Made by a program: the position numbers and the translations under genes. DNA of 64,000 nucleotides from Symbiodinium natans (taxonomy: Eukaryota > Sar > Dinophyceae > Suessiales > Symbiodiniaceae). The notes under the pieces were generated by a model. It made no database searches. It was not told the origin of the DNA and saw only the letters and a program-made list of their open reading frames with translations. Where the stretch lies: assembly GCA_905221605.1 (NCBI GenBank), contig CAJNDS010002476.1:266126-330125 (forward strand), given 5' to 3'. Positions 48,927 through 57,297 of the stretch are shown in pieces (position 1 is the first letter of the stretch; every line of letters starts with the position of its first letter).

Positions 48927-51729
48927 GGTTGTTGAGGGTTTTTGAGGGTTTTTGAGGGTTGAGGGTTTAGGTTTTAGGTTTACGGTTTAGGGTTTAGGGT
49001 TTAGGGTTTAGGGTTTAGGGTTTAGGGTTTAGGGTTTAGGGTTTAGGGTTAGGGTTTAGGGCGGCTATTCCAAGGAGGACGCAGAACCCGTGCCGCGTGA
49101 AGGGGCACCAAACCGACCATCACTTGGAGAACGTCGGGTTTAGGGTTTAGGGTTTAGGGCTTAGGGCTTAGGGCTTAGGGCTTAGGGCTTAGGGCTTAGG
49201 GCTTAGGGCTTAGGGCTTAGGGCTTCGGGTTAGGGCTTAGGGATCAGCCCCCCCCCCAACCTCCCAGCCTCTGCGGCTCCGGGCCGGCGCACGGCGCGCG
49301 CGTGGGTGGTGGCCCTGTGACGAAGGCGCCCTGGCGCCGCGGAGTGAGGGACGAGGGGCGTAAGGGGTACTCAGAGGTTCATGGTACTTACTAACCAACT
49401 AGAACTGTACTCATAAAACTGTAAGGGATTTCTAGAAGGGACCCTTATAGTCTGATTCCCCGAAATAACCTTTATATGTACCTGGTATAGCTGCTATATA
49501 CCTAAGCGGCCCCGACATGACACCCCCTAATACTTGGGAGGTTCATGGTACATAGTAACTTATTATACATGTACTTATAACTGTACCTATAACCATGTTA
49601 GGGCACTTAAGGGGCTTATAAGTGGGTTATGAGTACGGTTACAAGTAGTTACCCTAAACCCTAAACCCTAAACCCTAAACCCTAAACCCTAAACCCTAAA
49701 CCCTAAACCCTAAACCCTAACCCTAAACCCTAAACCCTAAACCCTAAACCCTAAACCCTAAACCCTAAACCTCCAAGTAACCCCTAAGGTCCCTCCCTCC
49801 TTTGGTCCCGTGGAGGGCTGAGGTTCAAAGGTCCGGGGCCGGGGATCTAAAGGCCCTGCGGCTCTCCAGGGCCCCAGGGTTTAGGGTTTGGGGTTTAGGG
49901 TTTAGGGTTTAGGGTTTAGGGTTTAGGGTTTAGGGTTTAGGGTTTAGGGTTTAGGGTTTAGGGTTCAGGGTTCAGGGTTCAGGGTTCAGGTTCAGGGTTC
50001 AGGGTTCAGGGTCAGGTCGACTTTGGAAAGACTAACTTTGCGTGAGGCCCTAAACCCTAAAACACTCAGCTCTAAATAACTCTGCACTCTAAAACCCCAA
50101 CATCCTTGTCCTCGAACTCCCCACTCCCCGTAAGCTACAGAATCTTCGAGGACGAGGTTCCCAAACAACCTAGGAACAAATGGGCTTAGGGCTCAGCGCT
50201 TAGGGTTTAGGGTTTGGGGTTTAGGGTTTAGGGTTTAGGGTTTAGGGAGTTTAGGGTTTAGGGTTTAGGGTTTAGGGTTTAGGGTTTAGGGTTCCCCTTG
50301 GGCCAGCAGGGCTTGGGTGGAACCGAAGTAGGGGCGTCCTAGAGGTGGAAGAGACCCTAAACCCTAAACCCTAAACCCTAAACCCTAAACCCGTCCTGCG
50401 TCACTTTCAGGAGCTGCCCCGAGAGGTAGATGGCGCAAGCCTGAGGTCGAAGGGCAGTTACATGGTCCCTGAATGCGTGTATGGTCCCTTACATTGCTTC
50501 GGGTTGAGGGTTGAGGGTTGAGGGTTGAGGGTTTAGGGGTTAGGGGTTTAGGGTTTAGGGTTTAGGGGTTAGGGGTTTAGGGTTTAGGGTTTAGGGTTTA
50601 GGGTTTAGGGTTTAGGGTTTAGGGTTTAGGGTTTAGGGTTTAGGGTTTAGGGTTTAGGGTTTAGGGCCTCAGGTCCTAAGGGTGGTTGTTGGGATGCTCA
50701 CCCCTTCTACTGACAGTCCCTAATGGGAACTATCGTACCCCGTAGTACAGGGTTAGGGTTTTGGGTTTAGGGTTTAGGGTTTAGGGTTTAGGGCCTCAGG
50801 TCCTAAGGGTGGTTGTTGGGATGCTCACCCCTTCTACTGACAGTCCCTAATGGGAACTATCGTACCCCGTAGTACAGGGTTAGGGTTTTGGGTTTAGGGT
50901 TTAGGGTTCAGGATAAGGGGGCAACACCCCAAGGTAGTAGGGTCCCTGAGTGTGGTCCCTGACCTTGTTCAAAGGGTTTGGGGTTAGGTTTAGGGCTCAA
51001 GTTCCTGTACCTCCTTTAAAGGGTTGTAATCCCTGAACCCCTAAATCCCTGAACCCCTAAATCCTAAACCCTAAACCCTAAACCCTGAACCCTAAACCCT
51101 GAACCCTAAACCCTAAACCCTAAACCTTTTTCGTCGCAAACCAGAAGCCGCCCATCTCGGGGTTTCGAGCTCAAGGGTTAGATTCGGCTTTGGGGTTTCG
51201 GGCTTCGGGTTCAGGGCTTAGGGTTTAGGGGTTAGGGTTTACGGGGATGTTGTTTGCTGTTGGGCGTAGGGCTGAAAGATTTTGGACTTAGGGCTTTATA
51301 CTGCAACCTGACAGCCCCTACACCCTAAACCCAAAACCCTAAACCCTAAACTCTAAACCCTGCACCCTAAACCCTAAACCCTAAACCCTAAACCCTAAAC
51401 CCTAAACAAAGCTGACAAACCTGAGAGAAGATTGAGAAAAGTCAGGTGCCGAGGGTTCACACCGGGGCTCTCTCCCCTAACATCCCGACACGTCAATGAC
51501 TTCAGCGTGTGGGGCCTCCCTTTTCGGTGTAGGGTTTAGGGTTTAGGGTTTAGGGTTTAGGGTTTAGGGTTTAGGGTTTAGGGTTTAGGGTTTAGGGTTT
51601 AGGGTTTAGGGTTTGGCCTAAGCCCTACACCGAAAGGGGGGTGGGGGGGCGAGTAGGGGGTCCCTTGATTCACCGCCGGGCAGCGAGCGGCGCTAGGCGG
51701 CGCAGGACTCGCCGGGGCGCGGGCGCCAT
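33238..51729 (-). CDS. SLC17/PHT4-type anion transporter (major facilitator superfamily), about 25 exons
   Basis: Reconstructed core exons on the minus strand: 47584-47524, 46615-46587, 46104-46045, 45883-45835, 45724-45653, 44578-44525, 44199-44149, 43147-43111, 42528-42478, 42083-42035, 41488-41397, 41024-40937, 39894-39842, 39505-39467, 39292-39245, 38641-38602, 37589-37482, 36305-36229, 36060-36003, 34802-34755, 34145-34084 and 33309-33238 (TGA). They sum to about 432 codons. Family landmarks occur in order: ADRSNISIAI (helix 1), TQLLGGRLADVLGTKWVL, WSLATALTPLA, LLAVRLALGLGEGS, YGLLSWLPTFF, ALTTLPYLLQ, GGLADRSL, VRKGLQTV, VNHLDVAPRHAG, GNTFATFAGLVATPLTG and LDATGSWEIVF. Phase agrees at 20 of 21 junctions; 37482/36305 is unresolved. 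SLC17/PHT4 carriers move organic anions or phosphate across plasma, vesicle or plastid membranes. Substrate and location cannot be told from sequence. The 5' end is less certain. Confidence 0.85.
33627..33769. mobile_element. MITE-like element, ATGAAGCAGGGTATAT family
   Basis: Its imperfect terminal inverted repeats are ATGAAGCAGGGTATAT and ATATGAAACTCTGCTGCA. The interior (TTGTACCCCCAAAAGGACAC) is shared with 46890-47031. It lies inside an intron of the transporter gene, between the last two exons. Confidence 0.65.
35335..35493. mobile_element. MITE-like palindrome, ACTTGGAGGTTCATGG family
   Basis: The outer 28 bp are perfect inverted repeats (ACTTGGAGGTTCATGGTACT ... AGTACCATGAACCTCCAAGT). 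Inside are TATAAGTACAGT repeats. It lies in the intron between exons 36060-36003 and 34802-34755. Relatives lie at 43320-43410, 49370-49780 and 58936-59020. Confidence 0.85.
38381..38585. repeat. (CCCCTAAA)n octamer array in a transporter intron
   Basis: About 25 units are C-extended octamers (with five CCCCTCAA variants) rather than the usual heptamer. This suggests local expansion of one variant. The opposite arm of the same intron, at 37610-37850, carries TTTAGGG-type repeats. Confidence 0.9.
40548..40800. repeat. Minisatellite of TTTTCAGAATAAGGCCGCTTTA units
   Basis: About eleven imperfect 22-24 bp units lie in an intron of the transporter gene. Just upstream (40280-40430) are two copies of TATCGCTTTANGTGGGGCCC. 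The plus-strand frame through the repeat is an artefact. Confidence 0.85.
41535..41640. repeat. (CTTAGGG)n variant array
   Basis: Around a dozen CTTAGGG units instead of TTTAGGG, at the acceptor end of the intron before exon 41488-41397. A similar homogenised block is at 49158-49225. Confidence 0.85.
43735..43858. repeat. CAA/CAG-rich trinucleotide tract
   Basis: An imperfect (CAR)n tract that reads as poly-Gln on the plus strand. It lies within a minus-strand intron of the transporter gene, so it is probably not coding. Confidence 0.75.
46150..46230. repeat. (TTGAGGG)n variant array
   Basis: About eleven TTGAGGG units at the acceptor end of the intron before exon 46104-46045. The intron interior (46275-46450) is itself an imperfect palindrome with AACCACATAAAC and GTTTATGTGGTT. 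Confidence 0.85.
46890..47031. mobile_element. MITE-like element, ATGAAGCAGGGTATAT family, second copy
   Basis: Termini are ATATGAAGCCGGGTATATA and TATAAACCCTGCTTCATAT. It shares its interior with 33627-33769. It sits in the intron between the exons encoding the first transporter helix. Confidence 0.75.
48135..48189 (-). CDS. Probable 5' exon of the transporter gene
   Basis: It encodes FSARNFAPAEAEASEGRR from CCCTGAG|G to AGA|GTTTAC. It is phase-consistent with the exon at 47584-47524 and with 50440-50391. It lies N-terminal of the first helix, so it is presumably part of a leader or cytosolic tail. Confidence 0.5.
48412..48608. repeat. Dispersed CATCCTGACGGACG repeats
   Basis: Seven or eight copies of (G/C)(T/A)(C)CTGACGGACG-like 14-mers occur at irregular 15-50 bp spacing in a transporter intron. 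Confidence 0.75.
48776..48965. repeat. Long (TTGAGGG)n variant array
   Basis: More than twenty TTGAGGG units in a row, then TTTTTGAGGG variants, then normal TTTAGGG. It lies in the 5' part of the transporter gene. Confidence 0.9.
49531..49779. mobile_element. MITE-like element with a telomere-like array inside its right terminus
   Basis: It belongs to the same family as 35335-35493. The left end TACTTGGGAGGTTCATGG and right end ACCTCCAAGTA are inverted. The right arm is interrupted after AGTTAC by about seventeen CCCTAAA units (49652-49768) that replace the expected TAAGTACCATGA. Confidence 0.75.
50391..50440 (-). CDS. Probable 5' exon of the transporter gene
   Basis: It encodes ACAIYLSGQLLKVTQD from GACCTCAG| to GG|GTTTAGG. 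Phase joins 48189-48135. It is weaker than the core exons because this region is not conserved in the family. Confidence 0.4.
50660..50913. repeat. 127-bp tandem duplication
   Basis: Two identical units (the CCTCAGGTCC landmark at 50667 and 50794) each combine TTTAGGG repeats, a GC-rich spacer and an ACTGACAGTCC inverted-repeat fragment. Confidence 0.9.
51674..51729 (-). CDS. Candidate first exon of the transporter gene
   Basis: ATG in GCGCCATGGCGCCC starts MAPAPRRVLRRLAPLAAR and reaches the donor CGGCG|GTGAATC. The Arg/Ala-rich, acid-free start resembles an organelle transit peptide. That would suit a PHT4-like plastid carrier, but this is an inference. Linking exons between 51.65 and 50.45 kb are only tentative (for example about 51165-51126, GGFWFATKK). 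Confidence 0.4.
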
Positions 51730-52318
51730 GGCGCGAAGCCAGGACAGTGGAAACGTAGTGAGGTTTGGATGAAAGAGGTTTAGGGTTTAGGGTTTAGGGT
51801 TTGGGGTTTGGGGTTTAGGCTTTTGGGATAAGGGTTTAGGAGGGGGGAAAGGGGATGGGACCCCCCTGCATGCTGCAAGGTGGACTCCCTCCGGTTTGGT
51901 TTCGGTGCTTGGGGATTTGGGGCGTAGCACCCTAAACCCTAAACCCTACACCCTGAACCCTGAACCCTGAACCCTAAACCCTAAACCCTAAACCCCTAAG
52001 CCCTAAGCCCTAAGCCCTAAACCCGAACCCGGAAGAGGCCTTGCGCAGTCTCTGCCCAGACAGCGGCCAGCACATGCCCTTTTCACTCGCACGCTCGCAT
52101 AGGAGTTTGACGATGTTGCATTCTGATCTGCTGGGAATGAAAACCTCATGCAGATGGTCCGAAAGGCATAATTTCATGCTGAAGCAGGAATTGTCAGGAA
52201 CTTCTGTCCTCATCTAAAATCTGTCCAAAATCGGTCTCTAAGACTCTAAGCACACTTGCAAGCTTCCTTCCAAGTGGCACCAACAGCCACGAAGCTGTAC
52301 ACCTCAGCACGTTCACGG

Positions 52319-53206
52319 CTATGGAAGAACTGGCATCTTGTTGGAAGCCTCGCAGGAAGGAGTTCGCATGGCCCCAGTGCAGCATTCGCTCCTGGCATCT
52401 TCGCGGCACAGCTGGCACTGTTCACCACCACAGCCGTGGCACTTGCTGTCGAAACAGCTGGTAACAGCTTCTTCCTTGGAGTCTTTGCACATCTGCGGCG
52501 GATCAACGGAGTGGTAGTGGTCATCACAGCAGCTGGCGATCCTCGAAGCGTCTTGGCGACACAGCTGGCACTGCTCGCCGCCGCAACCCTTGCAGGCAGC
52601 CTCCACGCAGCTCTTGGCATCTTGCTCCCATGCACACTGCAAGCCCTCGGCACCATAGAGCCCGTCGCACGGATCCGTGGATTCCAGCTTGTCCTTGGCA
52701 TCCTTACACATCTGCGGCGGATCCACTGAGTGCCAGTGGTCCTGGCAGCAGCTGTCGATCCTCGAAGCATCTTCGCGGCACAGCTGGCACTGCTCGCCGC
52801 CGCAACCTCGGCAGGTGGTCTCCATGCAGGTCTTCACATCCTCCTCCCAGGCACATTGGAGGCTTTCAGCCCCGTACAAGCCAGCGCAAGGCGTCGTAGG
52901 AGTCGGAGGGTGGGCCTTGCACATGTCGATCTGCGAAGTTACCGATTCCAGCCCTTGCTGGGAGCAGCAGGATTCGACGGTCTTCGCATCCTCGCGACAA
53001 AGCTGGCACTGCTCCCCCCCGCAGCCATGACAGAGGGTGTCCATGCAAGATGACACGCAAGCAGACACGGTGTTTTGGTCTTCACGGCAGAGCTGGCATT
53101 GCTCACCACCGCAGCCGCGGCACTTGCTTTCAATGCAATCGTGCAAGGACTCTGCTGAAGCCAAAGCAAGAACTAGGCTGAGCCCAAGTGCACGAGCCAT
53201 GGCCAT
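52319..53206 (-). CDS. Secreted Cys-module protein, copy 1 (295 aa)
   Basis: The N-terminus MAMARALGLSLVLALASAES is a typical signal peptide with probable cleavage after ASA. The mature chain carries five copies of a module CxGCGGEQCQLCR(E/Q)D spaced by 25-75 residues. In total I count 42 Cys (about 14%), which suggests a disulfide-rich extracellular or vacuolar protein or a metal-binding one. Between modules are linkers with CCxDHxHSVDPPQMCKD and PCxGLYGAExLQCAWE, each used twice. No membrane anchor and no recognised family. Intronless, unlike its neighbours. Start chosen at the first ATG before the signal peptide; a second Met lies two codons later. Confidence 0.9.
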   Translation of the reverse strand: MAMARALGLSLVLALASAESLHDCIESKCRGCGGEQCQLCREDQNTVSACVSSCMDTLCHGCGGEQCQLCREDAKTVESCCSQQGLESVTSQIDMCKAHPPTPTTPCAGLYGAESLQCAWEEDVKTCMETTCRGCGGEQCQLCREDASRIDSCCQDHWHSVDPPQMCKDAKDKLESTDPCDGLYGAEGLQCAWEQDAKSCVEAACKGCGGEQCQLCRQDASRIASCCDDHYHSVDPPQMCKDSKEEAVTSCFDSKCHGCGGEQCQLCREDARSECCTGAMRTPSCEASNKMPVLP

Positions 53207-53746
53207 GACAAAGCTGACAAGGGTTCGACGCTAAGCGCAAAAGCTGCTGGTTAGCCACGGAAATTCCTGAGCCAAGCATGGTCACACCGTGTCAACAGCT
53301 GCAGGAAACGTACCGAAAACACGAACAAACACAAATTTGGAGTGGGGGCGAGTTTGTGTTGGGGAGGCCGCGGTGTGCGTGCAATGAGTGGAAGCATTCC
53401 ATGCCATTAATAATGGGGCCTTGCGAAAGATCGGAAGCCCGCAAAACTCTGCGTTTTCTGAGAGCTTCCAATGAGGGACATCTCTGCCCAAACACCTGCC
53501 AACACTGCCTTTCGCTCGCACGCTCGCATAGGAGTTTGACGATGATGCATTCTGATCTGCTGGGATTGAAACCTCATGCAGATGGTCCGAAAGGCATAAT
53601 TTCATGCTGAAGCAGGAATTGTAAGGAACTTCTGTCCTCATCTAAAATCTGTCCAAAATCGGTCTCTAAGACTCTAAGCACACTTGCAAGTTTCCTTCCA
53701 AGTGGCACCAACAGCCACGAAGCTGTACACCTCAGCACGTTCACGG

Positions 53747-54634
53747 CTATGGAAGAACTGGCATCTTGTTGGAAGCCTCGCAGGAAGGAGTTCGCATGGC
53801 CCCAGTGCAGCATTCGCTCCTGGCATCTTCGCGGCACAGCTGGCACTGTTCACCACCACAGCCGTGGCACTTGCTGTCGAAACAGCTGGTAACAGCTTCT
53901 TCCTTGGAGTCTTTGCACATCTGCGGCGGATCAACGGAGTGGTAGTGGTCATCACAGCAGCTGGCGATCCTCGAAGCGTCTTGGCGACACAGCTGGCACT
54001 GCTCGCCGCCGCAACCCTTGCAGGCAGCCTCCACGCAGCTCTTGGCATCTTGCTCCCATGCACACTGCAGGCTCTCGGCGCCGTAGAGCCCGTCGCACGG
54101 ATTCTTGGATTCCAGCTTGTCCTTGGCATCCTTACACATCTGCGGCGGATCCACTGAGTGCCAGTGGTCCTGGCAGCAGCTGTCAATCCTCGAAGCATCT
54201 TCGCGGCACAGCTGGCACTGCTCGCCGCCGCAACCGCGGCAGGTGGTCTCCATGCAGGTCTTCACATCCTCCTCCCAGGCACATTGGAGGCTTTCAGCCC
54301 CGTACAAGCCAGCGCAAGGCGTCGTAGGAGTCGGAGGGTGGGCCTTGCACATGTCGATCTGCGAAGTTACCGATTCCAGCCCTTGCTGGGAGCAGCAGGA
54401 TTCGACGGTCTTCGCATCCTCGCGACAAAGCTGGCACTGCTCTCCCCCGCAGCCATGACAAAGGGTGTCCATGCAAGATGACACGCAAGCAGACACGGTG
54501 TTTTGGTCTTCACGGCAGAGCTGGCATTGCTCACCACCGCAGCCGCGGCACTTGCTTTCAATGCAATCGTGCAAGGACTCTGCTGAAGCCAAAGCAAGAA
54601 CTAGGCTGAGCCCAAGTGTACGAGCCATGGCCAT
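53747..54634 (-). CDS. Secreted Cys-module protein, copy 2 (295 aa)
   Basis: It has the same architecture as copy 1: signal peptide and five CGGEQCQLC modules. Differences are few (for example MAMARTLG and LESKNPCDGLYGAES). Function is unknown. The high identity implies recent duplication or gene conversion. Confidence 0.9.
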   Translation of the reverse strand: MAMARTLGLSLVLALASAESLHDCIESKCRGCGGEQCQLCREDQNTVSACVSSCMDTLCHGCGGEQCQLCREDAKTVESCCSQQGLESVTSQIDMCKAHPPTPTTPCAGLYGAESLQCAWEEDVKTCMETTCRGCGGEQCQLCREDASRIDSCCQDHWHSVDPPQMCKDAKDKLESKNPCDGLYGAESLQCAWEQDAKSCVEAACKGCGGEQCQLCRQDASRIASCCDDHYHSVDPPQMCKDSKEEAVTSCFDSKCHGCGGEQCQLCREDARSECCTGAMRTPSCEASNKMPVLP

Positions 54635-55182
54635 GACAAAGCTGACGAGGGCTCGACGCCAAGCAAAAAGGCTGCTGGTTACCTACGGAAATTCCTGAGC
54701 CAAGCATGGTCACACGGTGTCAGCAGCTGCAGGAAACGTAGCGGCACACAAAACACGAACAAACACAAATTTGGAGCGGGGGCGAGTCTGTGTTGGGGAG
54801 GCCGTGGTGTGCGTGCGATGAATGGAAGCATTCCATGCCATTAATAGACGGGCCTTACAAAAGATCGGATGCCCGCAGTACTCTGCGGTTTCTCGGAGCT
54901 TCCAATCAGGGAAGTCTCTGCCCAAACAGCTGCCAACACATGCCTTTCACTCGCACGCTCGCATAGGAGTTTGACGATGTTGCATTCTGATCTGCTGGGA
55001 TTGAAACCTCATGCAGATGGTCCGAAAGGCATAATTTCATGCTGAAGCAGGAATTGTCAGGAACTTTTGTCCTCATCTAAGATCTGTCCAAAATCGGTCA
55101 CTAAGACTCTAAGCACACTTGCAAGCTTCCTTCCAAGTGGCACCAACAGCCACGAAGCTGTACACCTCAGCACGTTCACGGC

Positions 55183-56070
55183 CTATGGAAGAATTGGCAT
55201 CTTGTTGGAAGCCTCGCAGGAAGGAGTTCGCATGGCCCCAGTGCAGCATTCGCTCCTGGCATCTTCACGGCACAGCTGGCACTGTTCACCACCACAGCCG
55301 TGGCACTTGCTTTCGAAACAGCTGGTAACAGCTTCTTCCTTGGAGTCTTTGCACATCTGCGGCGGATCAACGGAGTGGTAGTGGTCATCACAGCAGCTGG
55401 CGATCCTCGAAGCATCTTGGCGACACAGCTGGCACTGCTCGCCGCCGCAACCCTTGCAGGCAGCCTCCACGCAGCTCTTGGCATCTTGCTCCCATGCACA
55501 CTGCAAGCCATCGGCACCATAGAGCCCGTCGCACGGATCCTTGGATTCCAGCTTGTCCTTGGCATCCTTACACATCTGCGGCGGATCCACTGAGTGCCAG
55601 TGGTCCTGGCAGCAGCTGTCGATCCTCGAAGCATCTTCGCGGCACAGCTGGCACTGCTCGCCGCCGCAACCGCGGCAGGTGGTCTCCATGCAGGTCTTCA
55701 CATCCTCCTCCCAGGCACATTGGAGGCTTTCAGCCCCGTACAAGCCAGCGCAAGGCGTCGTAGGAGTCGGAGGGTGGGCCTTGCACATGTCGATCTGCGA
55801 AGTTACCGATTCCAGCCCTTGCTGGGAGCAGCAGGATTCGACGGTCTTCGCATCCTCGCGACAAAGTTGGCACTGCTCTCCCCCGCAGCCATGACAAAGG
55901 GTGTCCATGCAAGATGACACGCAAGCAGACACGGTGTTTTGGTCTTCACGGCAGAGCTGGCATTGCTCACCACCGCAGCCGCGGCACTTGCTTTCAATGC
56001 AATCGTGCAAGGACTCTGCTGAAGCCAAAGCAAGAACTAGGCTGAGCCCAAGTGCACGAGCCATGGCCAT
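55183..56070 (-). CDS. Secreted Cys-module protein, copy 3 (295 aa)
   Basis: Five modules. Distinguishing changes are LYGADG, CFESKCHG and a C-terminal NKMPILP instead of NKMPVLP. All Cys of the modules are kept. Confidence 0.9.
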   Translation of the reverse strand: MAMARALGLSLVLALASAESLHDCIESKCRGCGGEQCQLCREDQNTVSACVSSCMDTLCHGCGGEQCQLCREDAKTVESCCSQQGLESVTSQIDMCKAHPPTPTTPCAGLYGAESLQCAWEEDVKTCMETTCRGCGGEQCQLCREDASRIDSCCQDHWHSVDPPQMCKDAKDKLESKDPCDGLYGADGLQCAWEQDAKSCVEAACKGCGGEQCQLCRQDASRIASCCDDHYHSVDPPQMCKDSKEEAVTSCFESKCHGCGGEQCQLCREDARSECCTGAMRTPSCEASNKMPILP

Positions 56071-56628
56071 GACAAAGCTGACGAGGGCTCGACGCTAAGC
56101 GCAAAAGCTGCTGGTTAGCCACGGAAATTCCTGAGCCAAGCATGGTCACACGGTGTCAGCAGCTGCAGGAAACGTAGCAGCACCCAAAACACGAACAAAC
56201 ACAAATTTGGAGCGGGGGCGAGTCTGTGTTGGGGAGTCCGTGGTGTGCGTGCGATGAATGGAAGCATTCCATGCCATTAATAGACGGATATAGACGGGCC
56301 TTGCGACAAATCGGCAACCCGAGGTACTCTGCGTTTTCTGAGAGCTTCCAATGAGGGACGTCTGTGCCCAAACAGCTGCCAACACATGCCTTTCACTCGC
56401 ACGCTCGCATAGGAGTTTGACGATGTTGCATTCTGATCTGCTGGGATTGAAACCTCATGCAGATGGTCCGAAAGGCATAATTTCATGCTGAAGCAGGAAT
56501 TGTCAGGAACTTTTGTCCTCATCTAAAACATGTCCAAAATCGGTCTCTAAGACTCTAAGCACACTTGCAAGCTTCCTTCCAAGTGGCACCAACAGCCACG
56601 TAGCTGTACACCTCAGCACGTTCACGGC

Positions 56629-57297
56629 CTATGGAAGAATTGGCATCTTGTTGGAAGCCTCGCAGGAAGGAGTTCGCATGGCCCCAGTACAGCATTCGCT
56701 CTTGGCATCTTCGCGGCACAGCTGGCACTGTTCACCACCACAGCCGTGGCACTTGCTGTCGAAACAGCTGGTAACAGCTTCTTCCTTGGAGTCTTTGCAC
56801 ATCTGCGGCGGATCAACGGAATGGTAGTGGTCATCACAGCAGCTGGCGATCCTCGAAGCATCTTCGCGGCACAGCTGGCACTGCTCGCCGCCGCAACCGC
56901 GGCAGGTGGTCTCCATGCAGGTCTTCACATCCTCCTCCCAGGCACATTGGAGGCTTTCGGCTCCGTACAAGCCAGCGCAAGGCGTCGTAGGAGTCGGAGG
57001 GTGGGCCTTGCACATGTCGATCTGCGAAGTTACCGATTCCAGCCCTTGCTGGGAGCAGCAGGATTCGACGGTCTTCGCATCCTCGCGACAAAGCTGGCAC
57101 TGCTCTCCCCCGCAGCCATGACAAAGGGTGTCCATGCAAGATGACACGCAAGCAGACACGGTGTTTTGGTCTTCACGGCAGAGCTGGCATTGCTCACCAC
57201 CGCAGCCGCGGCACTTGCTTTCAATGCAATCGTGCAAGGACTCTGCTGAAGCCAAAGCAAGAACTAGGCTGAGCCCAAGTGTACGAGCCATGGCCAT
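56629..57297 (-). CDS. Secreted Cys-module protein, copy 4, one module deleted (222 aa)
   Basis: It is identical in layout to the other copies at both ends but lacks 73 residues (219 bp) between the third and fourth modules. The junction reads CGGEQCQLCREDASRIASCC, fusing the start of module 3 with the end of module 4. The reading frame is kept, so the protein has four modules and is probably still made. Confidence 0.9.
   Translation of the reverse strand: MAMARTLGLSLVLALASAESLHDCIESKCRGCGGEQCQLCREDQNTVSACVSSCMDTLCHGCGGEQCQLCREDAKTVESCCSQQGLESVTSQIDMCKAHPPTPTTPCAGLYGAESLQCAWEEDVKTCMETTCRGCGGEQCQLCREDASRIASCCDDHYHSVDPPQMCKDSKEEAVTSCFDSKCHGCGGEQCQLCREDAKSECCTGAMRTPSCEASNKMPILP

Larger units (their letters stand above)
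17101..51930. repeat. Interspersed telomere-like arrays (TTTAGGG / CCCTAAA), both orientations
   Basis: Dozens of arrays of 3 to about 30 heptamers are separated by 40-1,000 bp. Orientation often alternates: a CCCTAAA block, a short GC-rich stretch, a TTTAGGG block, a longer AT-richer stretch, then CCCTAAA again. Where I can read exons, they are mostly the short GC-rich stretches. The arrays are intron ends of minus-strand genes, not a chromosome end. Examples of long arrays are 18175-18345, 18549-18808, 19447-19553, 21638-21846, 22905-23122, 23698-23862, 31500-31606 and 36100-36218. Confidence 0.9.

Noticed and set aside
17101-51930. A chromosome end (true telomere or subtelomere)
   Set aside because: The TTTAGGG arrays are short, switch orientation dozens of times and are separated by phase-consistent exons of transporter genes. 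A telomere would be one long array in one orientation at an end.
17101-51930. Ciliate-like gene-sized chromosomes joined in assembly (units capped CCCTAAA ... TTTAGGG)
   Set aside because: The capped stretches are only 30-130 bp, encode successive pieces of one transporter in order, and have splice signals at their edges.
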